Shown here one piece after another: positions 9,481-17,911 of a stretch of DNA of 42,100 nt. Position numbers and translations under genes: made by a program. The stretch's first letter is position 1. Each line of letters opens with the position of its first letter. The notes under the pieces are model-generated. The model had not been told where the DNA came from. It ran no database searches and worked only from the letters and a program-made list of their open reading frames with translations. The DNA comes from an uncultured Acidobacteriota bacterium (GTDB lineage Bacteria; Acidobacteriota; Terriglobia; Terriglobales; CAINCZ01). The stretch lies in the NCBI GenBank assembly GCA_903847195.1, contig CAINCZ010000177.1, forward strand, positions 1 through 42,100, read 5' to 3'.

Positions 9481-10116
9481 ATGCCCGAAGCCACTCAGCC
9501 ACAACCCGGCCGTAAACATCGGCTCGGCATCCTGCTCTCGGGCCGGGGCTCGAACTTCATCGCTATCGCCGACTCCATTGACGCCGGGCGTATTCCTCAG
9601 GCCGAGATTGCCATCGTCATCTCCAACCGTGCCAATGCCCGCGGCATTGCCAGCGCCCAGGAGCGCGGGCTGAAGACGGCGGTGATTCCGTCGAAGGGGC
9701 AGGAGCGCGAGGCGCACGACCGCGCGGTGGTCGCGGCGTTGCAGGACGCGCAAGTCGATCTGGTCTGCCTGGCCGGATACATGCGCCTGCTCTCGCCATG
9801 GTTCGTGCAGCAGTTTCCGTGCCGCATCCTGAACATTCATCCCTCGCTGCTGCCCGCCTTTCCCGGCGTGGACGCGCAGAAGCAGGCCTTCGATTATGGC
9901 GTGAAGGTCAGCGGCTGCACCGTGCACTTCGTGGACGAACATCTGGACCATGGCCCGATTATTTTGCAGCGCACCGTGCCGGTCAAACCCGGCGACGACG
10001 CCCACGTGCTCGCTGACCGCATTCTCGCCGAGGAGCATCAGGCATATAGCGAAGCGATTCGGCTGGTGCTGGCCGGCGGGTGGCGGATCGAAGGGCGGCG
10101 GATGGTGGTCGGATAG
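9481..10116 (+). CDS. purN: Phosphoribosylglycinamide formyltransferase
   Basis: GAR transformylase transfers a formyl group from 10-formyltetrahydrofolate to GAR. The 211-residue product has GILLSGRGSNF near the N-terminus, and the catalytic set N118, H120 (NIHPSLLPAFPG) and D156 (HFVDEHLDHGPI), all intact. An N-terminal extension of about 13 residues precedes the usual start. It follows purM by 82 nt on the same strand, and a perfect intrinsic terminator ends the unit. No Shine-Dalgarno sequence is obvious directly before the ATG. Confidence 0.96.
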   Translation: MPEATQPQPGRKHRLGILLSGRGSNFIAIADSIDAGRIPQAEIAIVISNRANARGIASAQERGLKTAVIPSKGQEREAHDRAVVAALQDAQVDLVCLAGYMRLLSPWFVQQFPCRILNIHPSLLPAFPGVDAQKQAFDYGVKVSGCTVHFVDEHLDHGPIILQRTVPVKPGDDAHVLADRILAEEHQAYSEAIRLVLAGGWRIEGRRMVVG

Positions 10117-10137
10117 TCGGCGGTGGCGCGCTTTCGG

Positions 10138-10167
10138 CCCGCCCCCCAAGGGGCGGGTTTTGTTTTT
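10138..10167 (+). terminator. Intrinsic terminator after purN
   Basis: CCCGCCCC (10138-10145) pairs perfectly with GGGGCGGG (10150-10157) across a 4-nt loop and is followed by TTTTGTTTTT. It ends the purM-purN unit just before the transposase element. Confidence 0.85.
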
Positions 10168-10207
10168 GGTGGGTGATACCGCCAATGATCTCGGGGCAAA
10201 TCGAAAA

Positions 10208-10257
10208 AGCCCGCGAAGCGGGCGAAAGATGCTAGCCCCAGGCGTGAGCCTGGGGTA
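10208..10257 (+). repeat. Left inverted repeat of the transposase unit
   Basis: This 50-nt block contains two hairpins, GCCCGC-gaa-GCGGGC and CCCCAGGC-gtga-GCCTGGGG. It matches the reverse complement of 10795-10844 at about 43 of 50 positions. It overlaps the 5' end of the transposase reading frame. Confidence 0.85.
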
Positions 10258-10750
10258 TAGTGCCGAACCGAGGCCCCAGCCCCCGCCCCCGCAGGGGGCG
10301 GCGCATACCTTCACCAACCTGCTCGTCCACGTGGTCTTCTCAACCCGCGAGCGCGCGCCGTTGATCGGCGATGCAATCCGTTCCGACTTGCATGCGTACC
10401 TCGGAGGCATCCTGCGCGAACTGCGCGTCGCCCCTATCGTGATTGGCGGCACGGCGGACCACGTTCATCTGCTGACGCGATTGCCTGCCGAACTTGCCGT
10501 CTCCGACTGTCTGCGAACCGTGAAGGCGAACTCCTCGCGCTGGGTGAAGGAGAAATGGCCCGAGCGGCGTTTGTTTGCATGGCAGAGCGGTTATGGTGCG
10601 TTCAGCGTCAGCGAATCGAACGAAAGGGCGGTCATTCGTTACATCCAGTCGCAGGAAGACCACCACCGCAAGATTTCGTTTCAGGATGAGTTCTTGGCCC
10701 TGTTGCGGAAGCATGGGGTGGAGTTTGATGAGCGGTATATCTGGAGTTAG
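10229..10750 (+). CDS. REP-associated tyrosine transposase (Y1, IS200-like)
   Basis: This is a single-strand DNA endonuclease of the HUH/Y1 superfamily. The conserved part begins HTFTNLLVHVVFSTRER and is about 150 residues long, the normal length. The HUH pair is H78 and H80 (ADHVHLL) and the catalytic Tyr is Y138 in RYIQSQEDHH, so the active site is intact. The usual start would be directly before HTFTN, but there is no ATG, GTG or TTG there; the nearest in-frame ATG (10229) lies inside the left palindromic repeat. The start has therefore either been lost or moved into the repeat. The gene is bracketed by palindromic 50-nt inverted repeats, as expected of RAYT/REP units. Confidence 0.85.
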   Translation: MLAPGVSLGYSAEPRPQPPPPQGAAHTFTNLLVHVVFSTRERAPLIGDAIRSDLHAYLGGILRELRVAPIVIGGTADHVHLLTRLPAELAVSDCLRTVKANSSRWVKEKWPERRLFAWQSGYGAFSVSESNERAVIRYIQSQEDHHRKISFQDEFLALLRKHGVEFDERYIWS

Positions 10751-10794
10751 TTCTTTCGCCCGCTACGCGGGCTTGTGCGGTCAGGGGTCTGGCG

Positions 10795-10844
10795 TACCCC
10801 AGGTTTGCGCCTGGGGCTAGCGTCTGCCGCCCGCTTTGCGGGCT
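10795..10844 (-). repeat. Right inverted repeat of the transposase unit
   Basis: This 50-nt block is the inverted counterpart of 10208-10257 and holds CCCCAGG-tttgcg-CCTGGGG and GCCCGC-ttt-GCGGGC. An extra hairpin of the same type, GCCCGC-tac-GCGGGC, lies at 10758-10772 directly after the transposase stop. Multiple short palindromes at both ends fit a REP/BIME arrangement. Confidence 0.85.
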
Positions 10845-10907
10845 CGATGCGACGCTATGTACTGAAAAGCAATTGTTCTGAAATCTGAATCAAGAGAGTT
10901 GACGTGC

Positions 10908-11480
10908 ATGCTAATCATCTACAAGCCTATCAACGCAGACCGTAAGGCATTCGTTGATTTCTGGACCGCCCGCTATAGCTTCGAGGACAACTTCTACAAT
11001 GAAAATATTGGTAAAGAGCTTACGGCGGATCGCATTCTTGATTGGTTCGCCTGGAAAAATGGAATGGAGCTTTCTCCAAACAAGCGAACATCTGTCAAGA
11101 ACAACTTCGTGGCTCGGCGCCACGAACTCATAAATATCCGAGCGCGCGAAACAGCGGAAGCCTTTCTCAACCGCTTCGACCAAGGCGGCGCGATTTGGCG
11201 AATCTTCTGGCTTCACCTCTGGCAGCCCGCGCGCTTTCCAATCTATGACCAGCATGTTCATCGAGCGATGCGATTCATACAGGAGGGCGTGAAGGAAGAA
11301 ATTCCCGCCAATGCCCCTGAGAAGATCACATCGTATCTCAACCGGTACTTAGCGTTTCATTCTCAGTTCGATGGGATAAACAATTACCGGGATGTGGACA
11401 AGGCGCTTTGGGCCTTGGGCAAGTTTATTAGCGAAAACAACTTCCCGCACAATGAGGATGGGCCGGCCGGCCGATGTTGA
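10908..11480 (+). CDS. Unknown protein, AT-rich, possibly acquired
   Basis: The 190-residue soluble protein starts MLIIYKPINADRKAFVDFW (ATG 10908; an in-frame TTG at 10899 is an alternative). AAGAGAG about 9 nt upstream may be the ribosome binding site. Two 60-nt blocks counted by eye (10981-11100) have 42-43% G+C, against more than 60% in the neighbours, so it looks foreign. The central stretch FPIYDQHVHRAM resembles the segment that follows the helix-hairpin-helix in HhH-GPD base-excision glycosylases, but I cannot identify a helix-hairpin-helix with certainty. It lies directly beside the transposase unit. The function is unknown. Confidence 0.75.
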   Translation: MLIIYKPINADRKAFVDFWTARYSFEDNFYNENIGKELTADRILDWFAWKNGMELSPNKRTSVKNNFVARRHELINIRARETAEAFLNRFDQGGAIWRIFWLHLWQPARFPIYDQHVHRAMRFIQEGVKEEIPANAPEKITSYLNRYLAFHSQFDGINNYRDVDKALWALGKFISENNFPHNEDGPAGRC

Positions 11481-11537
11481 CGATTTCCAGCGCTGGGGCC
11501 CTTAGTTCGGCATCAACGCAGGTATCTCTCGCCACCC

Positions 11538-11568
11538 AAAAAAAGCCCCGAGGCGAAAGCCTCGGGGC
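11538..11568 (-). terminator. Intrinsic terminator of pckG
   Basis: GCCCCGAGGC (11545-11554) pairs perfectly with 11559-11568 around a GAAA loop. On the minus strand (loop TTTC) it is followed by seven T. It sits 22 nt past the pckG stop and is one of the strongest terminators in the window. Confidence 0.9.
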
Positions 11569-11589
11569 TCTCGTTAACGCAAACGCCAA

Positions 11590-13425
11590 CTACTTTTTGG
11601 CTGCCTTCAGCCTTGTTTCCAGCTTGACCAGTTCCTGCTTCAGGCCTTCCGGCATGTGGGAGCCGAACTTGGCGAAGTGCTCGGCGATGAGCGGGATTTC
11701 CTTGAGCCAGCCATCGACGTCCACCTTGAGGATGGCATCGAGGTCGGCCGCCGGGATGTCGAGCCCGTTGAGGTCGAGGTCCTGGGGACGCGGCAGGTTG
11801 CCGATCGGGGTTTCGACGGCGCTGGCCGTGCCTTCCACGCGCTCAAATACCCATTTGAGGATGCGGCTGTTTTCGCCGTAACCGGGCCACAGGAAGCGGC
11901 CCTTGTCGTCGAGGCGGAACCAGTTGACGTAGTAGATCTTCGGCAGCTTGGCTCCGGCCTTCTGCCCGACCTTGAGGTAGTGGCCGAAGTAGTCGCCCAT
12001 GTTGTAGCCGCAGAAGGGCAGCATGGCCATGGGGTCGCGGCGCAACTGTCCGACGGCGCCCGCGGCGGCCGCGGTGGTTTCGCTGCTGGCGGTGGCGCCC
12101 AGGAAGGTGCCGTGCTGCCAGTCGAAGGACTCGGTCACGAGTGGCACCACTCCGGCACGGCGTCCGCCGAACAGGATGGCGTCGATCGGCACGCCCTTCG
12201 GGTCTTCCCACTCAGGAGCAATCGCCGGGCACTGCCGGGCGGGCGTGGTGAAGCGGGCGTTCGGGTGGGCGGCCTTGCGGCCGCTCTGCGGCGTCCAGGG
12301 ACGGCGCAGCCAATCGATCAGGCTGGCTGGCTTGTCGTCGGTCATGCCTTCCCACCAGACGTCGCCTTCGGGGGTCATGGCGCAGTTGGTGAAGATCGAG
12401 TTCTTGCCGGCCGTCAGCAGCGCGTTGGCATTGGACTTCATGCCGGTGCCGGGGGCCACGCCGAAGAATCCGGCTTCCGGATTGATGGCGTAGAGGCGGC
12501 CGTCGGCGCCGAACTTCATCCAGCAGATGTCGTCGCCCACGGTCTCGACCTTCCAGCCGGGAACCGTAGGAATCAGCATGGCCAGGTTGGTCTTGCCGCA
12601 AGCCGAGGGGAATGCGCCGGTGATGAACTTGCTGACGCCCTGCGGATTAGTCAGCTTGAGGATGAGCATGTGCTCGGCCAGCCAGCCCTCGTCGCGCGCC
12701 TGCACGCTGGCGATGCGCAGCGCGTGGCACTTCTTGCCCAGCAGCGCATTGCCGCCGTAACCGGAGCCGAAGGACCAGATTTCGCGGGTCTCGGGGAAGT
12801 GCGCGATGTACTTCTCGGTCTGGCAGGGCCACGGGCTGTCCGGATCACCGGTGCCGGGCAGCGGCGAGCCTACCGAATGCATGCCCTTCACGAATTCGCC
12901 TCCGGTGCCGAGAACGTCGAGCACCTTCGTTCCCACGCGCGCCATGATGTGCATGTTGGCCACGACGTAAGGCGAGTCGGTCAGCTCCACGCCGACGTTG
13001 GCGATGGGCGAGCCGATCGGGCCCATGCTGTAAGGGATCGCAAACAGCGTGCGGCCCACCATGCAGTTGGCGTACAGCTTGGTCAGCGTCGCCTTCATCT
13101 CCACCGGGTCGCGCCAGTTGTTGGTCGGTCCGGCGTCTTCCTTATTGACGGAGCAGATATAAGTGCGGTCTTCCACGCGGGCGACGTCGGCCGGGGTGGA
13201 GCGGACAAAGATGCTGTTGGGGCGCTTCTGCGGGTTCAGCGGAATAGCGGTGCCGGACTGGATCATCAGCCGGAGCATCTCGGCGTACTCGGCATCCGAG
13301 CCGTCGCATATGCGAACCTGATCGGGGCGGCAAAGGTCGGCCACTTCCTGGATCCACTGCGCGAGTTTCGGGTGCTTAAGCGCAGGGACAGAAATCGCCT
13401 TTGGTGCTGGTGAGGGACTAGACAT
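11590..13425 (-). CDS. pckG: Phosphoenolpyruvate carboxykinase (GTP)
   Basis: The enzyme interconverts oxaloacetate and PEP with GTP, the entry to gluconeogenesis. The 611-residue length fits the GTP-dependent class, not the roughly 540-residue ATP class. Visible hallmarks are the kinase-1 P-loop region [13 protein letters not shown] (starting at about residue 272), [33 protein letters not shown], the R-loop-like WRDP, and [15 protein letters not shown]. The ATG is preceded by TAGGAGAA about 7 nt away. It is transcribed alone, with its own terminator. About 280 nt upstream are free of genes and carry GTGACC-CC-GGTCAC (13608-13621), a possible operator. Confidence 0.96.
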   Translation of the reverse strand: MSSPSPAPKAISVPALKHPKLAQWIQEVADLCRPDQVRICDGSDAEYAEMLRLMIQSGTAIPLNPQKRPNSIFVRSTPADVARVEDRTYICSVNKEDAGPTNNWRDPVEMKATLTKLYANCMVGRTLFAIPYSMGPIGSPIANVGVELTDSPYVVANMHIMARVGTKVLDVLGTGGEFVKGMHSVGSPLPGTGDPDSPWPCQTEKYIAHFPETREIWSFGSGYGGNALLGKKCHALRIASVQARDEGWLAEHMLILKLTNPQGVSKFITGAFPSACGKTNLAMLIPTVPGWKVETVGDDICWMKFGADGRLYAINPEAGFFGVAPGTGMKSNANALLTAGKNSIFTNCAMTPEGDVWWEGMTDDKPASLIDWLRRPWTPQSGRKAAHPNARFTTPARQCPAIAPEWEDPKGVPIDAILFGGRRAGVVPLVTESFDWQHGTFLGATASSETTAAAAGAVGQLRRDPMAMLPFCGYNMGDYFGHYLKVGQKAGAKLPKIYYVNWFRLDDKGRFLWPGYGENSRILKWVFERVEGTASAVETPIGNLPRPQDLDLNGLDIPAADLDAILKVDVDGWLKEIPLIAEHFAKFGSHMPEGLKQELVKLETRLKAAKK

Positions 13426-13707
13426 AACGGGCTTCTCCTATGGTTCCAAACTTGATGGGCCGGGACAGCTCCGGGACTTGAACTGAGCCCTTCGCGCAGC
13501 GTAGCAATGGGCGCGCGCGCGGCAACCAGCCTATGCACCCGGACAAGGCTTTCGTGCACAGCAAAACCCAAGATGCTCGGATTCTCGTAGCATCCTGCCG
13601 GAAAACCTGTGACCCCGGTCACCCTTAGCGGTGCGAAAGCAACGGCAGCGGGCGAACCAAGCCCCTGCTTGGTGTTGCATGACACCGCCGGGCGGCTGCC
13701 TGCGGAC

Positions 13708-14055
13708 TCAGGCCCGATGCCCGGCGCGGGTGAGCGAGTCCACCTGCTCCATGGTTTCGGCCAGTGTCAGCGCATGGAACTGGCGTCCGCTGTCCTCGCC
13801 GGCATCGAGCGCGGTCTTCAGAAAATGTCCGGCGATTGCGACGGCCATCGGGTCGGTGAGCACCTTGCCGGTGCGGCGGTTGTATTCTCCCCAGGCAACG
13901 TGCGGCAGAGAGACCACAACGGTCTCGCCATCGACGAGAAACTTCACGTCTACGGCGTCGGCGTGGCGCGTGGAAATGGCAAGGATTATGGCTTGGTATT
14001 GGCAGCGGACAGTCTTGCCCGTGCGGCTGTCGACGGTCTGAAAGTCCCCATACAT
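13708..14055 (-). CDS. Small unknown protein
   Basis: The 115-residue product starts MYGDFQTVDSRTGKTVRCQYQ. I prefer the ATG at 14055 to the longer frame from 14100 because a TATTCT hexamer lies 7 nt before it, matching the leaderless geometry seen at other genes here. The sequence looks like a soluble alpha/beta protein with a beta-rich first half (VDVKFLVDGETVVVSLPHVAWGE) and a helical C-terminus; I see no signal peptide and no family that I can name. It is divergent from pgeF, and the two promoters share about 100 nt. Confidence 0.7.
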   Translation of the reverse strand: MYGDFQTVDSRTGKTVRCQYQAIILAISTRHADAVDVKFLVDGETVVVSLPHVAWGEYNRRTGKVLTDPMAVAIAGHFLKTALDAGEDSGRQFHALTLAETMEQVDSLTRAGHRA

Positions 14056-14062
14056 AGCAGAC

Positions 14063-14068
14063 AGAATA
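14063..14068 (-). promoter_or_regulatory. -10-like TATTCT 7 nt before the 13708-14055 gene
   Basis: On the minus strand TATTCT ends 7 nt before the ATG, and there is no Shine-Dalgarno sequence. It is paired with the divergent TACAAT of pgeF. Confidence 0.4.
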
Positions 14069-14144
14069 CTCGGAGTGTCTGGCGGTGGGCAATAAGTCAA
14101 TCAGCGGAGGCAGGGCCAACCGCTCGTCGGCCAGAGACGCTGTA

Positions 14145-14150
14145 TACAAT
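14145..14150 (+). promoter_or_regulatory. -10-like TACAAT 6 nt before GTG of pgeF
   Basis: TACAAT (within TATACAAT) ends 6 nt before the GTG at 14157. No Shine-Dalgarno sequence is present, so a leaderless transcript is likely. Confidence 0.5.
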
Positions 14151-14156
14151 AAGGCT

Positions 14157-15095
14157 GTGCCGGTCTCACGCAAGACACCAAGCAAAACGACGAAACCAGC
14201 TCCGAAGGCGAGCAGGATTGAGCCGCTGCGGGCTGCCAACCTGGAATCGATTCCGTGGCTGGTCCACGGCTTCAGCACCCGTCACGGTGGCTTTACGCGC
14301 GCCTACGGCGGCGGCGCGCTCAACCTGGCGCTGACGCCGGAAGACCGCAAGGCGACGGTCGAACGCAACTGGGCGGCCTTTCTCGCAGCCGTTACGGGCG
14401 GCGGCGCGTGGCCCGTCGAAAGCGGTCACCAGGTTCATTCAGATTTGATCTGGCTGCGGCCCGAGCCGGCCGCGTCGGGTGCCGAGCCGGTGCTCTCCGG
14501 CGACGGACTCGTGACCGATGTGCCGGGACGGTTGCTGGCCATCCGCACCGCCGACTGCCTGCCGCTGCTGCTGGTGGACAAGAAGAAGCGCGCCATCGGC
14601 GCCTTCCACGCCGGCTGGCGCGGCACCCTGAAGCGCATTGCCGAAAAGGGCGTGGGCGAGATGCGGCATTGGTTCGGCTCCGAGCCGCGCGACCTCGAGG
14701 CCGCCATCGGACCGGGCATCCACGGCTGCTGCTACGAGGTAGGCGAAGAGGTGCGGGACCGGTTCCAGTCGCAATTCGCCTACGCCGATGAGTTGTTCAC
14801 GGTAGAAAAAGACTCGGACCCCATTCGTGATCGTTATCCGCTGCTGTTCCTGGTGGCGCGCGCGCCGGGACACATCGAGCCTTTCCTGCCTGTCAAGATC
14901 AAGCTCGACCTGGTGGAGGCGAACCGCCGCCAACTGCTGGCCGCCGGGTTGCGCCCGGGCCGGATCACGGCCTCGCCGCTGTGTACCTGCTGCCGCACGG
15001 ATTTGCTGTTTTCCCATCGCGGCGAAAACGGCAAGACGGGGCGGATGATGGCGGTTATTGGCATTAACCCGGCGGGTAGTAAGCCCCGCGGGTAG
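14157..15095 (+). CDS. pgeF: Peptidoglycan editing factor / laccase-domain protein (YfiH family)
   Basis: YfiH-family proteins are cytoplasmic zinc enzymes reported as purine nucleoside phosphorylases and as peptidoglycan-precursor editors. The 312-residue protein carries the zinc-site signatures SGHQVHSD, RTADCLPLLL and GAFHAGWRGT, then AAIGPGIHGCCYEV and, near the end, CTCCRTDLLFSHRGE. I choose the GTG at 14157 because a TACAAT lies 6 nt upstream. The first about 25 residues are Lys/Ser/Pro-rich and outside the domain. It precedes a small ORF, acyP and apt on the same strand. Confidence 0.92.
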   Translation: MPVSRKTPSKTTKPAPKASRIEPLRAANLESIPWLVHGFSTRHGGFTRAYGGGALNLALTPEDRKATVERNWAAFLAAVTGGGAWPVESGHQVHSDLIWLRPEPAASGAEPVLSGDGLVTDVPGRLLAIRTADCLPLLLVDKKKRAIGAFHAGWRGTLKRIAEKGVGEMRHWFGSEPRDLEAAIGPGIHGCCYEVGEEVRDRFQSQFAYADELFTVEKDSDPIRDRYPLLFLVARAPGHIEPFLPVKIKLDLVEANRRQLLAAGLRPGRITASPLCTCCRTDLLFSHRGENGKTGRMMAVIGINPAGSKPRG

Positions 15096-15184
15096 CACGG
15101 CAGCTGAACTGAGAGAAACGCCCGCTTGCGGCGCCCGACGCCGGGAGCCATGCTGTCCCTTCCCGCGCTTCCTCCGGAGGGGCA

Positions 15185-15322
15185 ATGTGCAAGGGTGGGA
15201 CACCACCGCTGGTTCCCATCTGGCCGCAGCCCCATGTGCGCGAGCTGGAACGACTGGTGAACAGCGAGAAGATGCGGGCCCTGCTGTGGAACGACAGCCC
15301 GCCCCGCGGCTTCGCCATCTGA
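15185..15322 (+). CDS. Candidate 45-residue small protein
   Basis: An ATG at 15185 opens a 45-codon frame ending in TGA at 15320-15322. A strong GGAGG (15176-15180) sits 4 nt before it. The product starts MCKGGTPPLVPIWPQPHVRE and ends PPRGFAI, with a charged helical middle (LERLVNSEKMRALLW). Third positions are mostly G or C, as in real genes here. It occupies nearly all of the otherwise empty gap between pgeF and acyP, on the same strand. No family recognised. It could be missed by length filters. Confidence 0.55.
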   Translation: MCKGGTPPLVPIWPQPHVRELERLVNSEKMRALLWNDSPPRGFAI

Positions 15323-15376
15323 GCCACACTAACGCTTTCGGCCCGGCCCATGCGTCTGCTAAACTCAACCCGCATC

Positions 15377-15676
15377 ATGACCACAAACGACACGAATATT
15401 CAGACACGCCACTACATCGTTCACGGGCGCGTGCAGGGAGTCGGCTTCCGCTGGTTTGTCGAGCGGGAAGCCCAGGCGCTCGGGTTGACCGGCTGGGTTC
15501 GCAACACCGAAGACGGCCTGGTCGAAGTGCTGGCCACCGGACCGCTGGGGCAGCTCAGTTATCTGGCCGAGGCTTTGCGCCGCGGCCCCCGCGCAGCGCG
15601 GGTGGACCAGGTGGAAGTGGGACCGGGCCAGCCCGTAGAAGGCCTTAAATCTTTTCGCATCGAAGGAGCCTGGTAA
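15377..15676 (+). CDS. acyP: Acylphosphatase
   Basis: This small cytoplasmic enzyme hydrolyses the carboxyl-phosphate bond of acyl phosphates. The 99-residue product holds the family signatures [12 protein letters not shown] (catalytic Arg region) and GWVRNTEDG (catalytic Asn), and the C-terminal FRIEGAW. I start at ATG 15377; an in-frame ATG at 15350 would add nine residues. Its stop codon overlaps the ATG of apt by one base (TAATG), so the two are almost surely cotranslated. Confidence 0.95.
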   Translation: MTTNDTNIQTRHYIVHGRVQGVGFRWFVEREAQALGLTGWVRNTEDGLVEVLATGPLGQLSYLAEALRRGPRAARVDQVEVGPGQPVEGLKSFRIEGAW

Positions 15677-16221
15677 TGTCTACCAAGCCTGAGCTTAATT
15701 GTGATTCGCTCAAGTCGCTGATCCGCGGTGTGCCCGATTTCCCCAAGCCTGGCATTCTTTTTTACGACATCACCACGCTGCTCAAGGAGCGCGCTGGATT
15801 CGCCAAGCTGATCGACGCCCTCTCGGAGTACTACATCAATCATCGGGTGGACCTGGTGATGGGCATCGAGGCGCGCGGCTTCATCTTCGGCCCGGCGCTG
15901 GCCTACCGGCTCAATGCCGGCTTCGTGCCCATCCGCAAGCCCAACAAGCTGCCCGCCGAGACGGTGCGCTGCACCTACGACCTCGAATACGGCAGCGACA
16001 CGCTCGAGATCCACAAGGACGCCATCCTGCCCGGCCAGCGCGTGGTCATCGTCGACGACCTGCTGGCGACCGGCGGCACGGCGCTGGCCAGCATCAACCT
16101 GGTGAAGAAGCTGGGCGGCGAGGTGGATGGCCTGGCCTTTATCGTCGAGCTGGATTTCCTGAACGGCCGCAAGAAGCTGGCGCCCTACGATGTGCTCTCA
16201 TTGATTCACTACGACGAGTAG
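15676..16221 (+). CDS. apt: Adenine phosphoribosyltransferase
   Basis: The enzyme salvages adenine with PRPP to AMP in the cytoplasm. The 181-residue protein has [39 protein letters not shown] and the PRPP-binding motif [14 protein letters not shown], all standard for APRT. AAGGAG lies just upstream of the ATG, which overlaps the acyP stop. A terminator follows at 16248. Together with purM, purN and pgeF it adds to the purine theme of this part of the window, although only acyP is in the same tight unit. Confidence 0.96.
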   Translation: MSTKPELNCDSLKSLIRGVPDFPKPGILFYDITTLLKERAGFAKLIDALSEYYINHRVDLVMGIEARGFIFGPALAYRLNAGFVPIRKPNKLPAETVRCTYDLEYGSDTLEIHKDAILPGQRVVIVDDLLATGGTALASINLVKKLGGEVDGLAFIVELDFLNGRKKLAPYDVLSLIHYDE

Positions 16222-16247
16222 CCAGCCGAAGCATCGTTTTAAGGCAC

Positions 16248-16284
16248 CAAGGCCCGCATGCAAGGCGAATGCGGGCCTTGTTTT
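16248..16284 (+). terminator. Intrinsic terminator after apt
   Basis: CAAGGCCCGCAT (16248-16259) pairs perfectly with ATGCGGGCCTTG (16269-16280) across 9 nt and is followed by TTTTA. It lies 27 nt past the apt stop. Confidence 0.85.
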
Positions 16285-16332
16285 ATGCATGCGGTGCAGA
16301 CGCCGTGGAAATCGAACAGGCGCGGGAGTTGC

Positions 16333-16590
16333 TCAGCCTTCCGTCAGGCGCAGACCGGCAGCCTTGCCGATGTAGCCTTTGCGCCGAAACCAGTCCTCCA
16401 TCGCGGTCTGCAAACGGTCGATCGGTACGCGCGTGCCCATCTCGAGCAGTCCATCGGCTACGGGCAGGGTGTCGTCGAAGATGGAATCGTTGGTGAAGCT
16501 GCGCATGGCGAAGTTGTCGAGCCACTTCTGTGGAGCCGGGCTCCATTCCCCTTCGCGCTGATACTGCACTTGGATCTTGCGGGCGAACAC
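16333..16590 (-). CDS. Small unknown protein, leaderless candidate
   Basis: The 85-residue frame starts at a GTG (16590) and reads MFARKIQVQYQREGEW. The body has ordinary protein character (QKWLDNFAMRSFTND, then VPIDRLQTAMEDWFRRKGYIG). TACAAT lies exactly 6 nt before the GTG, the same geometry as at pgeF and the DUF3786-like gene, which decides the start over a longer frame from 16623. No family recognised. It lies 58 nt downstream of the flavoprotein gene on the same strand but seems to have its own promoter. Confidence 0.6.
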   Translation of the reverse strand: MFARKIQVQYQREGEWSPAPQKWLDNFAMRSFTNDSIFDDTLPVADGLLEMGTRVPIDRLQTAMEDWFRRKGYIGKAAGLRLTEG

Positions 16591-16596
16591 GCAGGT

Positions 16597-16602
16597 ATTG
16601 TA
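16597..16602 (-). promoter_or_regulatory. -10-like TACAAT 6 nt before GTG 16590
   Basis: On the minus strand TACAAT ends 6 nt before the GTG. TTGCGT lies 15 nt further upstream as a weak -35. Confidence 0.5.
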
Positions 16603-16648
16603 ACTCCGGCTGCGGCCACGCAATCCGCGGCGCGCGCGGTGGAATCGC

Positions 16649-17812
16649 TCACACGGCCCAGCCGGCCGATGCGCCCGAGGCCCAGGCCCACTGGAAGTTG
16701 AATCCGCCGAGGTGGCCGGTTACATCCACCACCTCGCCGATGAAGTACAGCCCGCGCACCTTGCGGCTCTCCATCGTCTTCGCCGAAAGCTCATCGGTGT
16801 CCACGCCGCCCGCGGTCACCTCGGCTTTCTCGTAGCCCTCAGTGCCGGCGGGGATAAGGGCCCAGTGGTGCAGTTCGTGCTCCAGCGCCTCGAGCGCAGC
16901 GTTGCTCAAGTTCTTCGGCTCGTGCAAATCCAGCCAGCGGTCGGCCAGCCGGTTGGGAAGGGCCGCACGCAGCGCCGCTTGCGCATCATTCCTGTTGCGA
17001 GCACCCGTCGTGGCGCGCAGGTGCGCGGTGACGTCGGCTCCGGGCGCAAGGTCAATCGTGACCGGCTCACCGGCTCGCCAGTATGAGGAAATCTGCAGGA
17101 TCGCAGGTCCGCTCAGTCCCTGATGCGTGATGAGCATCTTCTCGCGAAACCGCTGTCCGCCCGCGCTGGCCACCACTTCGGCCGAGAGTCCCGAGAGTTC
17201 ACAGTAGTTGGCCCGATCAGCTGCACTGAGCAGGAGCGGCGTGAGCGCCGGACGCGTGGGACGCACCGCCAGTTCAAACTGCCGCGCCACGTCGTAGCCA
17301 AAGCCGGTGGCTCCCATCTTCGGGATCGACAATCCGCCGGTGGCGACCACCAGCGCCGGAGCATGGAATTCGCCGGTGCCGGTCAGCACGGCGAAGCCCG
17401 CATCGCGGCGCACCTCGCTGATGGCCGCGCCAGTGAAGATATGCACCCCCGCTGCCTGGCATTCGCGCTCCAGCAGGTCGAGAATGTCGCGCGCCGAGCG
17501 GTCGCAGAACAACTGCCCCAGCGTCTTCTCGTGGTAGGGAATGTGGTGCTTTTCCACCAGCGCCACGAACTCCGAGGCCGGATAGCGCGCCAGCGCCGAC
17601 TTGGCGAAGTGCGGATTATGGGAGAGGAAGTTTTCGGGACGGCAACCGCGGTTGGTGAAGTTGCAGCGTCCGCCTCCAGAGATCAGGATCTTGCTTCCCG
17701 CCTGTCGACTGCGCTCCACGACAGCAACGCGCCGGCCGCGCTTGCCGGCTTCGGCCGCGCACATCAGCCCGGCAGCTCCGGCCCCAAGCACAATTACGTC
17801 GAAAGGTTGCAT
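16649..17812 (-). CDS. HI0933-family NAD(P)/FAD-dependent flavoprotein
   Basis: The 387-residue protein begins MQPFDVIVLGAGAAGLMCA, the dinucleotide-binding GxGxxG fold, and continues with the family-typical SGGGRCNFTN. VVATGGLSIPKMGATGFGYDVA and the C-terminal VRGLYFIGEVVDVTGHLGGFNFQWAWASG complete the HI0933 (YhiN) signature. The start at 17812 places the FAD motif at the N-terminus; the longer frame to 17875 adds unrelated residues. Members are soluble flavoproteins of unclear physiological role. No partner gene is adjacent, so context does not refine the function. Confidence 0.92.
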   Translation of the reverse strand: MQPFDVIVLGAGAAGLMCAAEAGKRGRRVAVVERSRQAGSKILISGGGRCNFTNRGCRPENFLSHNPHFAKSALARYPASEFVALVEKHHIPYHEKTLGQLFCDRSARDILDLLERECQAAGVHIFTGAAISEVRRDAGFAVLTGTGEFHAPALVVATGGLSIPKMGATGFGYDVARQFELAVRPTRPALTPLLLSAADRANYCELSGLSAEVVASAGGQRFREKMLITHQGLSGPAILQISSYWRAGEPVTIDLAPGADVTAHLRATTGARNRNDAQAALRAALPNRLADRWLDLHEPKNLSNAALEALEHELHHWALIPAGTEGYEKAEVTAGGVDTDELSAKTMESRKVRGLYFIGEVVDVTGHLGGFNFQWAWASGASAGWAV

Positions 17813-17911
17813 CAAGCAAAGTCTCGATCCGGCGGAATGAAATGCGATCGGCTCAATCGTATGCCGCGCGGGCAAGGGCTGACAAACGCGCCGGGAAAAC
17901 AGATCGCCGGC

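Noticed and set aside
11656..13413. A 585-codon plus-strand frame opposite pckG
   Set aside because: Antisense shadow of a clear PEPCK gene; no RBS and no recognisable domain.
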